DNA of 64,000 nt from Acidobacteriota bacterium (lineage in GTDB: Bacteria; Acidobacteriota; Terriglobia; Bryobacterales; Bryobacteraceae). Shown here in pieces: positions 40,892-49,459 of the stretch (its first letter is position 1; each line of letters opens with the position of its first letter). The stretch covers positions 1-64,000 of the forward strand of contig VFZO01000004.1 in the NCBI GenBank assembly GCA_016871155.1, given 5' to 3'. The position numbers and the translations under genes are program-made. The notes beneath the pieces were generated by a model, which saw nothing but the letters and a program-made list of their open reading frames with translations, had not been told where the DNA came from and ran no database searches.

Positions 40892-41716
40892 TCAGCACGA
40901 TTTTTGCGGAGTTAAGCCGTTCGCGGGGGAACATGGCGCGGTGTCTGGGCGGGCGAAGTGGTTCACCGGTCCTTGCCCGTGGCCCAGGCCTGGGTTGGTG
41001 CGGATCGCTTCAGAGATGAATGCTTTGGCGCCGGCCAGGGCGTCGTGGAGAGCCAGGCCGCGGGCGAGGTTGGCCGTGATGGCCGCCGAATAGGTACAAC
41101 CGGTGCCATGGGTGTTCTGGGTGTCGATGCGTTCCGACTCGAACCAATGCACGGACTCGCGTGTGACCAGCAGATCCGCGGCGCGGCCCTCCAGGTGGCC
41201 GCCCTTCACCAGCACCGCGAACGGGCCATGGTCCAACAGGCGCAGGCCGGCCTCCAGCATCTGTTCGCGCGTCACCACTTCGATTTCCGCCAGCGCCGCT
41301 GCTTCGTGCAGGTTGGGCGTCACCAGCAGAGCTTTCGGAAGCAGCACGCGGCGGAGCGCACCGCGCGCATCGGCGTCGATCAGCGGCGCGCCGTGTTTCG
41401 AGATCATCACCGGATCGACGATCAAAGGGACGGTGCCAACGGTGGCAGCGACGGCCGCAATGATGCCGGCGTTACCCATGGCGCCAGTCTTGGCAGCGGC
41501 GGGCGGAATATCGGCGAGCACGGCTTCGATTTGCGCGGCAATCAGCGCGGGGTCCAGGCATTCGACGCGCGTGACGGCGCGAGTGTTCTGCACGGTAAGG
41601 AGCGTGACGACGGCCTCTCCGTACACACCGTGCTGATGAAACGTCTTGAGGTCGGCCTGGATCCCGGCGCCGCCGCTCGGATCCGAGCCGGCGATCGTGA
41701 GAGCCACCGGCGTCAT
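40892..41716 (-). CDS. thiD: Hydroxymethylpyrimidine/phosphomethylpyrimidine kinase
   Basis: A 274-residue ribokinase-fold kinase of thiamine synthesis that phosphorylates HMP twice. Recognisable parts are LTIAGSDPSGGAGIQADLKT at the start, VDPVMISKHGAPL, VTPNLHEAA and the catalytic loop NTHGTGCTYSAAI. It is the last gene of a long minus-strand run and its ATG overlaps the stop of the choice-of-anchor protein as ATGA, so it is translationally coupled to exported proteins with no evident link to thiamine. No TPP riboswitch or other thi gene is visible. The 77-base gap to convergent truA shows no clear terminator. Confidence 0.97.
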   Translation of the reverse strand: MTPVALTIAGSDPSGGAGIQADLKTFHQHGVYGEAVVTLLTVQNTRAVTRVECLDPALIAAQIEAVLADIPPAAAKTGAMGNAGIIAAVAATVGTVPLIVDPVMISKHGAPLIDADARGALRRVLLPKALLVTPNLHEAAALAEIEVVTREQMLEAGLRLLDHGPFAVLVKGGHLEGRAADLLVTRESVHWFESERIDTQNTHGTGCTYSAAITANLARGLALHDALAGAKAFISEAIRTNPGLGHGQGPVNHFARPDTAPCSPANGLTPQKSC

Positions 41717-43044
41717 GGAATGTTGATTCGCTGCAACTCGGTCCGGCCGATGTTGTTCGCCAACTCGATCAGTACCGAACCCACCATTGTCGCATCGCCC
41801 GTAACCGGGAAGACCGCGCGGAGGCGAAACGCGCCGCCGGCCGGATCGCCTGCGTAGTAAGCGCGGAACTCTTCCTCAAACCGGGCCGTGATGACGCCGC
41901 CGATGGGATTGCCGGCGCGATCGGCGAAGCGAAAGTTCGCCGAGCCGGCGGTGCGGGTGTTGTCGTAACCGGTGATGACGATAGCGATCGAAGAGCCCTC
42001 GCGGCTGGCTGTGACCTGATCGACGGCGATAATCGTACGTGGAAAGTTGATCGTGTCCACGCTCGCGCCGCCCTCGGTAGTTGCAGTGAGAGTCAGCCGG
42101 CCGGCAGTAGTGCCGGTCTGTAGTATGGCTTCGGGTTTCCCGTCGAACTCGGCCTGGATGGTTCCCGCCGGGACCAAAAAGGGGATTTCACGGGCGCCGT
42201 TATGAAACTGAATAGCCGGATCGGTAGAGCCTCCGGAGAACGTGACGGAAAGAGTTCCGGTGGCATCCATGGGCAGAGGCCGCTCAAGGTTCACGCGAAT
42301 GGGGAGTTGCTCGGCGTGTTTCGGAGTGGCCAGGCTGCGCTGAATGCGGGGCGGGCCGATCCGGGGCTGGGCGACGATGGCCATTAGAGGGAGCCGGCGC
42401 ACGCCCGCTTCCAGCGTTCCCCGAAAAGACCCTTCGGCAGTAGCCGTGTAGATTATGCGCACTTGAATGGAGGCGCCGGGAGCGAGGCTGGCGGAAGGTG
42501 GACCTTCGTAACGGAACCCCGCTCCGGTTACGCGCAAGGAGTCCAGCGGCATCGCGGCCGGGAGGGGATTCCGCAGGTTGAGTACATAGGAGAGAGTCTC
42601 GCCGACGAAGGCGTCAAAGGCCAAGCCGGAGGGCGGGATGGGGACGATCAGGACGCCGCGAATGAGCACCACCTCGGCGGCGACGGCGGCGGTTGCCCGC
42701 ACAATCGAAGTGAACGAACCGGCAACCAGGCTGGCGCTGTAGGAGCCCGGTGCGGTGGGCAAGAAACGGATGGCGAAGTCGTGGGTGGCCCCGGACTGCA
42801 AGGCGAAGGGGACGAAAGGCGCCGCCAGGGAAAAGCCCGCTCCACCGATGGAGAGATCGTTGATGGCAATTGGAGACGCGCCAAGGTTGGCGGCACGCAG
42901 GCGCGCTTCGAAGACCTCGCCGGAAGCGACCGTGCCGAGGTTCAGAGTGGCTCCGATGAGTTCGACGCCGGACTCCCGAACGATGCCGACCTGCAATTGC
43001 GCGGCCAAGGGCAATACCGAGAGACAAAAAAGGAGCGGCTTCAT
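41713..43044 (-). CDS. Exported choice-of-anchor/ASPM-like beta-sandwich protein
   Basis: A 443-residue exported protein with signal MKPLLFCLSVLPLAAQ from ATG 43044. It is made of immunoglobulin-like beta domains. The first (about residues 20-125) matches choice-of-anchor D/ASPM-SPD-2-like repeats (NLGTVASGEVFEARLRAANL, FLPTAPGSYSASLVAG). A second such unit follows at about 130-225 (LNLRNPLPAAMPLDSLRVTG) and further beta-rich units lie to the C-terminus. No enzyme motif is visible. Overlaps of 4 bases at both ends tie it to the preceding small exported protein and to thiD. Confidence 0.82.
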   Translation of the reverse strand: MKPLLFCLSVLPLAAQLQVGIVRESGVELIGATLNLGTVASGEVFEARLRAANLGASPIAINDLSIGGAGFSLAAPFVPFALQSGATHDFAIRFLPTAPGSYSASLVAGSFTSIVRATAAVAAEVVLIRGVLIVPIPPSGLAFDAFVGETLSYVLNLRNPLPAAMPLDSLRVTGAGFRYEGPPSASLAPGASIQVRIIYTATAEGSFRGTLEAGVRRLPLMAIVAQPRIGPPRIQRSLATPKHAEQLPIRVNLERPLPMDATGTLSVTFSGGSTDPAIQFHNGAREIPFLVPAGTIQAEFDGKPEAILQTGTTAGRLTLTATTEGGASVDTINFPRTIIAVDQVTASREGSSIAIVITGYDNTRTAGSANFRFADRAGNPIGGVITARFEEEFRAYYAGDPAGGAFRLRAVFPVTGDATMVGSVLIELANNIGRTELQRINIP

Positions 43045-43589
43045 GGCTGGCGGCTCCGGGCGGGCAGAATGTAGAGTGTCACGCGGTTGGGGGTTAGACG
43101 GAGCAGGTGCCCGTCGAAGTGCGCCCAGTCCTGGCCGGCCGCGGTCAGGGAGCCGGGAGGATTCGGGCAGTCGACGGATTCGGCCGTTCCATCGGGCTGG
43201 GTGACGGTCAGCGAGCCCGCGCGCCACTCGATGGCGCGGCCGGCGATGAGCAGGCCGGCCTCTTTGGCTTCGACGATCCGCTCACCGTTCCAGGCGACGG
43301 CGCGGGAATCAGGAAGAGTCGCGGTGCGGCCCCGAAAGACAGCGCTCTCGGCCTGCACGGCGAGAACATCCTGCACTGCGCCGTGGCGAACGAGGAGCCG
43401 GCCGGGCTCCAGGCGCCATTCGATTTCGCCGTCGAAGGAGTAAGCCAGCAGCCTTTCGCCGCTTTCGCCACGAAGAAAGTTGCCGGCTAAACCGTAGACC
43501 CGCGTGAGTTGCCCGCCGTCCAGAACGACTGCGACCGGAGGAGCTTCGACACCGAAGAGCCCAGCCAGGAGTAGTGCGGTGAACTTCAT
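43041..43589 (-). CDS. Small exported protein of unknown function
   Basis: A 182-residue product with a signal peptide (MKFTALLLAGLFGVEA) from ATG 43589; the longer open frame reaches into the upstream gene and is ignored. The body is beta-rich with repeated short strands that look like propeller or hairpin units (LAYSFDGEIEWRLEPGRLLV, AGRAIEWRAGSLTVTQPDG). I do not recognise the family. It overlaps both neighbours by 4 bases, so all three exported proteins of this cluster are made together. Absence of tryptophan-aspartate repeats argues against an ordinary WD40 propeller. Confidence 0.75.
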   Translation of the reverse strand: MKFTALLLAGLFGVEAPPVAVVLDGGQLTRVYGLAGNFLRGESGERLLAYSFDGEIEWRLEPGRLLVRHGAVQDVLAVQAESAVFRGRTATLPDSRAVAWNGERIVEAKEAGLLIAGRAIEWRAGSLTVTQPDGTAESVDCPNPPGSLTAAGQDWAHFDGHLLRLTPNRVTLYILPARSRQP

Positions 43590-44273
43590 GGCCGGCCTAT
43601 CGTAACGGTTGGATTTCCAATTCCGGCCGTGACTGCGGGCGGTGGGGATACGACGGCTGGAGGCGCGGCAGGAACCGGGGCGCGGCCGCCGTTTGTCACG
43701 GCAGCGACACCGCCGGCGGCGGCCGCGCCGACCAGCGCCGCGACCACGACCCACTTGCCGCGCGGAGCGGATTCGATTCTGCGGGGCGGGACGGCAGCAG
43801 GCGTGACGCCATTGGACGGGGCAGTCAGTTGGACGGTGGCCATGACGCCGGCGCGGGAGTCCCCCTTGCTGGCGGTGATGCGCAGCGAAACAGGCCCAAG
43901 GGTGCGGCCCCATTGAATTCCGCGAATTGAAACCCTGCCGTCAGGACCGGTAACTAATACCTCCGTCCGGAGACCGGAGGGGAACTGACCGGTTGCGCCC
44001 TCTTCCGGGAGCCGCACGCTCACGGCCGCGCGATCGACGGGTTCGCCGGACTCACCCGTCAGCAGCACGACGAGCGGTTGCGTGGAACGAGAACCGGCAG
44101 TGTGGACAGCGCCATCGCCGTCCACGACGCGAATTCGCAACATTGGGACCGTGGACGGGCCGGGATTCTGGACTTGCCCTCCGTCTTCCTCGGCGGGGGG
44201 GGACGGAGAAGGCGATTTGAGCCGCCAGCGCCAGCGCTAACACGTGGCGGGCGGCAAGCCGCCGGGAATACAT
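43586..44273 (-). CDS. Exported Ig-like protein with frameshift in a G8 tract
   Basis: The expected signal peptide (MYSRRLAARHVLALALAAQI) starts at ATG 44273, but its frame leaves the main frame at a run of eight G (44195-44202, C on the coding strand). Removing one base joins it to a long frame that continues through PAEEDGGQVQNPGPSTVP into MLRIRVVDGDGAVH. The shifted frame is closed just upstream by TAG, so the main part has no start of its own before ATG 44143. The body has an Ig/Big-1-like domain (about residues 60-140), a membrane helix (WVVVAALVGAAAAGGVAA) and a proline-rich tail. The gap to the PP2C gene is 3 bases. The shift could be phase variation, recoding or a sequence error. Confidence 0.72.
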
Positions 44274-44276
44274 GAA

Positions 44277-45050
44277 CTACTGTGTCTGTTCGACAGGCTC
44301 CTGGCCCGCGGTAACGCGAGCGTTATAGTCTTCGATGGGTTGAACAACCCGGAGAAGCACGGCGGTAATATTGTCAGGACCGCCGGCGGCACGGGCGCGA
44401 TCAATGAGATTGCGCCCCTTGGTTTCGAGCGTTTCCTCGTTGGCGAAGATTTCTTCAATGCCGTCATCGCCGACGACACCGTGCAGACCGTCGCTGCAGA
44501 GAAGGAACTCCATTCCTTCCGACAGCTCGACGACGTAGGAATTGATGCGCAACTGATCGCTGACGCCGATGGCCATGGTCAGCACGTGGCGCATGGGGTG
44601 GGTCTTCAGTTGGGCTTCTTCAATCCCGAGCTTGCGGCCCACTTCCTGCACCCAGGTCTGATCTTCTGTGATGACGATCAGTTGGCCCTGGTGGTAGATA
44701 TAGGCGCGGCTGTCGCCGACGCTAGCGATGTAGGCCTGCTTACCGGTGTCGAGGACAGCGGTGAGGGTGGTCCCCATGCCTTCGAGGTTGGTATCGGCGG
44801 ATGCGGCGTTCAGCACGCGCCGATTGGCCTCTTCAAGCGCGGTGATTAGCAGTTTCGGGTCATAATCACCCGCGTGCCAGACCACCTCGCCCACGGTTTC
44901 CGCGGCAAGTTGGGACGCACATTCGCCGGCTTGGGCACCGCCCATACCGTCTGCAACAAGGAATAGACCCAACGACGGCGCGAGGAGGTAATAATCCTCG
45001 TTGTTTGGCCGAACGCAACCAGGGTCAGATAGGCCGAAGGCTTCGAGCAT
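44277..45050 (-). CDS. PP2C-type serine/threonine phosphatase
   Basis: A 257-residue bacterial PPM phosphatase that would remove phosphate from serine and threonine, reversing Hanks-type kinases. Metal-binding motifs are intact: RPNNEDYY at the start, VADGMGG, SVGDSRAYIY, CSDGLHGVV and GGPDNITAVLL. It has no membrane segment and is cytoplasmic. No kinase gene lies in the window. The next gene starts 3 bases after its stop, followed by three more coupled genes, so this phosphatase may regulate the exported-protein cassette or simply share its transcript. A TATAAT lies just before its start. Confidence 0.95.
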   Translation of the reverse strand: MLEAFGLSDPGCVRPNNEDYYLLAPSLGLFLVADGMGGAQAGECASQLAAETVGEVVWHAGDYDPKLLITALEEANRRVLNAASADTNLEGMGTTLTAVLDTGKQAYIASVGDSRAYIYHQGQLIVITEDQTWVQEVGRKLGIEEAQLKTHPMRHVLTMAIGVSDQLRINSYVVELSEGMEFLLCSDGLHGVVGDDGIEEIFANEETLETKGRNLIDRARAAGGPDNITAVLLRVVQPIEDYNARVTAGQEPVEQTQ

Positions 45051-45060
45051 GAACTTTCCG

Positions 45061-45066
45061 ATTATA
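45061..45066 (-). promoter_or_regulatory. Possible -10 element before the PP2C gene
   Basis: TATAAT on the minus strand, 10 bases before ATG 45050, in the 45-base gap after the receptor gene. It would give a very short leader. No -35 consensus lies at the usual distance, so the element is only suggestive of a separate promoter for the PP2C-to-thiD genes. Confidence 0.35.
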
Positions 45067-45095
45067 CGTCACGGGGATGACCGGGATTGGTCACC

Positions 45096-47588
45096 CTAAA
45101 GGATAACGCGCAAACCGAGCTGAAAAACCCTCCCGTCATTCAAAGTATTTGTGATTTTTCCGAATGCGGGGGAGGTGAAGTTGCGTTGGGGCTCGTCGAA
45201 TTGGGGGGTATTGAAGCCGTTATAGGCCTCGCCGCGGAGCTGAATGGAGGCCTCGCGATGCAGAGGTAAACGCCAGTTTTTCTGTAAAGCCAGGTTCCAA
45301 TTCGCGATTCCACCCTTCCGCATGACGTTCCGGCCGAGGTTGCCGCGGACGCTGCCGACAGGAATCGTAGTAAACTTGTCGCGGCTGAGGATTAGAGGGG
45401 CGGCGTCCGGATGGCTTATGGTGCGGCCGAGAATCGAGGGGTCGAGGATGTTTGGCCGGTCGCCGCCGCTGCCATCCACGTTGCCGATACCCGGCGCATC
45501 GGCACCGATGTAGAGGGTGAAGGGCGTGCCGCTTCGGAAGTTGCTGACGCCTGACAATTGTAGTCCTTGCCAGGGGAGATCGTAGAGCCAGCGAAGGCCG
45601 AAGGCGTGGGTGGTGTCGAAGTTCGAGAGGCCTTTGCGGTCTCCGGTATTGTCGTATTGGTACTGCGCGCGGCCGTTGAGCATGTCGCGGTTGGCGGCCG
45701 TGGCGGTGAAGTCGACGCCGGTATCGATGGCTTTTCCGAACGTGTAGGTGACACCGAGCGAAAGGCCCTTGCGGTACGGCAGATCGTAGGCCGCCTGCCC
45801 GCCGTCATAGTAGGCGATGCCGTTGTTCTGAATGGTGCGGAGTTCGGAAAAATTCGGATCGGGGCGGCGCTGATTGATGGTGGCCGTGGTGTAGGGAAAC
45901 GCCGGGTTCGGCACGGCGCGATTCAGTACGATGCCGGTGAGAAGTTTTATGGACCGGCTGCCTGTGTAGCCGAAGCGCAGAGTACCGCGCGTGGCCGACT
46001 GGCGTTCGAAGGCGAGCGTGTAGAGATGGGCGTAGGGCGTGCGAAGATCGGGCGAGAGTACGCTGAGCGCGGGCTGGGAGTCGACCGGGTTCGCGGTGAG
46101 GTTGCGGAGGGGATCCAGAAGATCCGGATTGTTCAACGAGATGTAGGCGGCGTATGGAGGGTTCGAGCGAACCTGCTGGTACGTCACCGGCGGAATGGGC
46201 GAGAAGTTCAAGGCGTACAGGGTGCGCAGCGTCCACTTATCGCGGAACCGCCAGGCGATGCTGGCCCGGGGCGCAAGGTTATTGCAATCGCAGACATAGG
46301 GTACGTCGCCCCGGCCCGTGACTTCAAACGGCGAGCCGTCCGGGCTGTAGCGCAGGCCCAGGTAGACTTGCAGCAACGGGCGCAGGCGCAGGCGGGAAGC
46401 GAAGTAGAGGTTCCCGCTGGATTGCCGGAAGCCGCGGGTGAGATCGCCGAGGACGACCTCATACGTGGTGGGCAGGCCGGCACGGAAGTTCTCAATCGAA
46501 GTGCGGCCGAAATTGTTTTGGAATTGAAAGAGGCCGCGAAGATTGTTGGCCTCCAAACCGTTGACCTGTAATCGGGCGTAGTCGCCGCCCAGATAGATCT
46601 GCCGTTTGCCGCCGGCCAGACTGCGTGTGTAGCCGAAGCCGTTGCGAAAGGTGTTCTGGGTCCGATCGACCGGAAAATTCGAATCCGGTCCCAACTCCTC
46701 AATCTGAAAACCGAACCGGACGCGCGGGCCGACGGAGTTAGGCTCGGGAGTAAGCAGGGAGTGGGCCTGCTGGAATTGGGAATGGGCCTGAAGGCCGCCC
46801 TGGGTGAAAGAGAGGCGGCCAGTGTGGTTCCGCAAAGTGGTGTCCGGATTTTGCCCGGCCACGAGCTGAAACGCATCGATATACTGACGATTTGTGGCGT
46901 AGAAAAGGGCGAACGGTTTCCAGTCGTGACGGACATTGAAATCGCTCTCGTTGATTCGCTGCGGCGCGTTGGTGTTCAGAGCGCGGGGGTCGAAATCGGT
47001 GCGATTCGGTGGGGAGGCGGGAAAGGCGGCGAAGAACTTTTCGACCAAAGCACGGACCCGGGGATCCGTGGCGGTGGGCGAGCGCTCCTCAATGAGAGGC
47101 ACCAGGACATTACCGTTCACCATTCCACGAACTCTTCGCTGGCCGAGATTGACGGTGAGATACCCGGCTTTCCGGAGGCTGCCCGTGGTGCGGCCGCCGA
47201 AGGCATTTTGGCGGGCGGGCTGCACGCCCCCGACTTGAAAGAACGCACGGGCATTGAGGACGCTGTTCTGATGGCGATGATACATCTCGCCGTGCCAACC
47301 AGCCGGCTTTGAGGGGACGGCCATGCTGAAGCCGCCCGAGGCTGGGCGGCCCTGGTCCGCGGCGAAGTACTGGGCATCAGCGGGAGCTTCGGTAATGAGC
47401 GCGACCTGGCTACCCGCGCGAATGTTCGCTTCTTTGGCGGCGTTGGTATCGATGAGATACACGGCCACGTTCTCATTCCGCATGGCGTTGGAGCTGAGCC
47501 TCTGCGGTTTGGCCGGCGGCGGCGGCGGATTGCCTGGAGTTTGCGCAAGAAGCGTTGCCACGCTCAGCGCAAGACAAGATACCCTCAC
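45096..47588 (-). CDS. TonB-dependent receptor-like outer-membrane protein
   Basis: An 830-residue barrel-like protein with signal MRVSCLALSVATLLAQ (GTG start 47588). Unlike the two receptors at the window start it has no carboxypeptidase-regulatory domain; instead a proline run and a segment with RNENVAVYLIDTNAAKE precede short plug-like sequences (FFQVGGVQPARQNAFGGRT). The rest is aromatic-rich and strand-like, with typical phrases of acidobacterial receptors (AYGLRW-like FGLRWLYDLPWQG, GEAYNGFNTPQFDEPQ), ending RVFQLGLRVIL. It may be a porin-like relative. The start overlaps the stop of the upstream TPR gene as GTGA. Confidence 0.9.
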   Translation of the reverse strand: MRVSCLALSVATLLAQTPGNPPPPPAKPQRLSSNAMRNENVAVYLIDTNAAKEANIRAGSQVALITEAPADAQYFAADQGRPASGGFSMAVPSKPAGWHGEMYHRHQNSVLNARAFFQVGGVQPARQNAFGGRTTGSLRKAGYLTVNLGQRRVRGMVNGNVLVPLIEERSPTATDPRVRALVEKFFAAFPASPPNRTDFDPRALNTNAPQRINESDFNVRHDWKPFALFYATNRQYIDAFQLVAGQNPDTTLRNHTGRLSFTQGGLQAHSQFQQAHSLLTPEPNSVGPRVRFGFQIEELGPDSNFPVDRTQNTFRNGFGYTRSLAGGKRQIYLGGDYARLQVNGLEANNLRGLFQFQNNFGRTSIENFRAGLPTTYEVVLGDLTRGFRQSSGNLYFASRLRLRPLLQVYLGLRYSPDGSPFEVTGRGDVPYVCDCNNLAPRASIAWRFRDKWTLRTLYALNFSPIPPVTYQQVRSNPPYAAYISLNNPDLLDPLRNLTANPVDSQPALSVLSPDLRTPYAHLYTLAFERQSATRGTLRFGYTGSRSIKLLTGIVLNRAVPNPAFPYTTATINQRRPDPNFSELRTIQNNGIAYYDGGQAAYDLPYRKGLSLGVTYTFGKAIDTGVDFTATAANRDMLNGRAQYQYDNTGDRKGLSNFDTTHAFGLRWLYDLPWQGLQLSGVSNFRSGTPFTLYIGADAPGIGNVDGSGGDRPNILDPSILGRTISHPDAAPLILSRDKFTTIPVGSVRGNLGRNVMRKGGIANWNLALQKNWRLPLHREASIQLRGEAYNGFNTPQFDEPQRNFTSPAFGKITNTLNDGRVFQLGLRVIL

Positions 47589-48760
47589 TTTTTTTCGATC
47601 AGCGCTTTCAGCTGGCGGAACACCGTCTCTTCGTAGTCTTCCTTCATACGCTCCAATCCCTCGTACTTCGGATCACCGGATTTGGGGCCTTGGTTGCGAA
47701 GGCAGAGGCCCAACAGCGCTGTGGCGTCCTTGTCGTCCGGGATTCGTTCGAGCACGGCGCGAAATTCGGCCGCCGCATCGTCGAAACGCTTCGCGTGCCA
47801 CAGCGCGTAAGCAAGATCGAAGTGATAGTCCGGATCGGCCGGGTCCCCTTCAAGAGCCTTTTCAAAATTCGAAATAGCGGCATCCCACTTCGCTTGGCGA
47901 AGCTGGCTGGCCCCCAGGTTACAGAAGACCTCGTTGAGCGGCACATGGGAAAGGACGGTCAGAAACAGATGCTCAGCAGAGCCGTACTCGCCAAGATAGT
48001 GGCGGGAGATGGCCTGATAGTACATCGCTTCGAAGTAATGGGCATCGGCCCGGCCGACGCGCTCAAACCAGCGGGCGGCCTGCTGGTAGTCTTCGTTGTC
48101 CCAGTAATGGAGCCCAAGCTGGAAGCAGGGCTGCGAGTAGCTGGGGTCCAAACGGGCCGCTTGCGTAAAGTGGCGATGGCGGGCGAGCGTGTCCTTGGAT
48201 TGCAGGCCTCGAATGAAGTTCTCGATGGCATCAACGCGGACACGCGCCCGGCGTTCCAGGAACTCTGGCTCAGTGCCCGCGGCGTTCGGCGACACCGTAT
48301 TTAGGACCCGCCACGCCAGTCGGTCCTGCAAAACGGCAAGATCCTCGAGCAGGCCGCGCTCGACGATTTCCGGCGATTGGCGGAGGTACTTGCGGTCGAT
48401 CACGCGAGCGGTGAGCACGAGCTGGGCCTTGGAGCCGGGAGTGTTCTGGACCTCAAACTTGCCGAAAGCGGCGTGCGTGGCGTCCAGTTCGTCGGCGACG
48501 CGCAGGACCGATGCGCGGGTTAGGACGATGTTCGAGGGCAGACCGAGGCGATCCATCGCACCGGCTCGGTCGTTACGATCAATAGCGACCAGTCCAGCGG
48601 CGTGCACGGCGTCGAGAATATTCTCCGAGACCGCCTCCCCGAGCCACTCCACGCTGGTATCGCCGGAGGAGTTTATCAATGGAAGCGCTACGGTCGACTG
48701 GGCCCGGCAAAGGAAGGGCAGCAGAACGATCAAGAGCGCCGCAGGAGCGAAGCGCGGCAT
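47585..48760 (-). CDS. Exported TPR protein with CsgG/FlgO-like N-terminal domain
   Basis: A 391-residue protein with a signal peptide (MPRFAPAALLIVLLPFLCRA). Residues about 22-150 resemble the CsgG/FlgO/TolB-like domain that builds a score over two strands (STVALPLINSSGDTSVEWLG, VERGLLEDLAVLQ). From about residue 190 there are tetratricopeptide repeats (HFTQAARLDPSYSQPCFQLG, AISNFEKALEGDPADPDYHF, FDDAAAEFRAVLERIPDDKD). It is likely a periplasmic scaffold or assembly factor. Its stop overlaps the receptor gene as GTGA, suggesting it acts with that barrel. The domain name of the N-terminal part is tentative. Confidence 0.85.
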   Translation of the reverse strand: MPRFAPAALLIVLLPFLCRAQSTVALPLINSSGDTSVEWLGEAVSENILDAVHAAGLVAIDRNDRAGAMDRLGLPSNIVLTRASVLRVADELDATHAAFGKFEVQNTPGSKAQLVLTARVIDRKYLRQSPEIVERGLLEDLAVLQDRLAWRVLNTVSPNAAGTEPEFLERRARVRVDAIENFIRGLQSKDTLARHRHFTQAARLDPSYSQPCFQLGLHYWDNEDYQQAARWFERVGRADAHYFEAMYYQAISRHYLGEYGSAEHLFLTVLSHVPLNEVFCNLGASQLRQAKWDAAISNFEKALEGDPADPDYHFDLAYALWHAKRFDDAAAEFRAVLERIPDDKDATALLGLCLRNQGPKSGDPKYEGLERMKEDYEETVFRQLKALIEKK

Positions 48761-48787
48761 CTTTCCCTTATTCTACCGCCCGGCCGG

Positions 48788-49432
48788 TTACTTCAGCGGT
48801 TTCACGCGGATGTTGCGGTAGTAGATCGTCGAACCGGGGTCGTGCGCCTGCAGCGCGAAGGTGGCGCCGGCGCCGATGACGCGGCCTGGATTTCCTTGCG
48901 GACCCTTCCAATCGGCGGGCTGGGTCCAGTCCGTCACCTTCTTGCCGTTCACGATCACGGTGACCTGACCGCCCTTGACGATAATGTGCTCGGTAAACCA
49001 CTCGTTATCCTTGAACGGCTCCTTGTTGTCCTGCACGTTGTAGAGGCCGCCGGATTTCTTCCAATCCCGGTGCGAGTTGTTCACCTGCACCTCGAAACCC
49101 TTTTCGGGCCAATTGGTTTCCTGATACGCAGTGTGGAAGTAAATGCCGCCGTTGGAGTTTTCCTTGGTCATGACGTCCACTTTGAGCTCAAAGTTCTTGA
49201 AGGCAGGAGCCTTGCCTTTGAAGGGGCCGGTGAAGTAGAGGTGACTGCGCTTGCCATTGGCGACAATGGCGCCGTCCTTTACCTGGAACGCGTCTTCGTT
49301 CTCCTTGGCCTTGGTCCAGCCTGTCAGGTCCTTTCCGTTGAACAGAGCCGTGAAGCCCTTTTCGGGCTTGAGCGGCGGATCGGCGGCAAACAGAGCGCCG
49401 CAAACGAGGGAAGCGATGAAACCTATACGCAT
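48788..49432 (-). CDS. DUF1080 (3-keto-disaccharide hydrolase-like) secreted protein
   Basis: A 214-residue exported protein (signal MRIGFIASLVCGALFA) with the DUF1080 jelly-roll pattern: FNGKDLTGWTKAK, FELKVDVMTKENSNGGIYFH, GFEVQVNN, and the terminal STIYYRNIRVKPL. It is a paralogue of the protein at 12200 but shorter and only distantly similar. Family members can bind or cleave 3-keto-glycosides. It is divergent from the second DUF1592 gene with 27 bases between starts, and 27 bases upstream of the TPR gene in the same direction. Confidence 0.9.
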   Translation of the reverse strand: MRIGFIASLVCGALFAADPPLKPEKGFTALFNGKDLTGWTKAKENEDAFQVKDGAIVANGKRSHLYFTGPFKGKAPAFKNFELKVDVMTKENSNGGIYFHTAYQETNWPEKGFEVQVNNSHRDWKKSGGLYNVQDNKEPFKDNEWFTEHIIVKGGQVTVIVNGKKVTDWTQPADWKGPQGNPGRVIGAGATFALQAHDPGSTIYYRNIRVKPLK

Positions 49433-49459
49433 GATCTAAACTCTACCAATTCGTTGAGT

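Noticed and set aside
48602-49459. 286-codon upstream extension of the second DUF1592 gene
   Set aside because: It lies antisense to the DUF1080 and TPR genes and places the obvious signal peptide in the middle of the protein.
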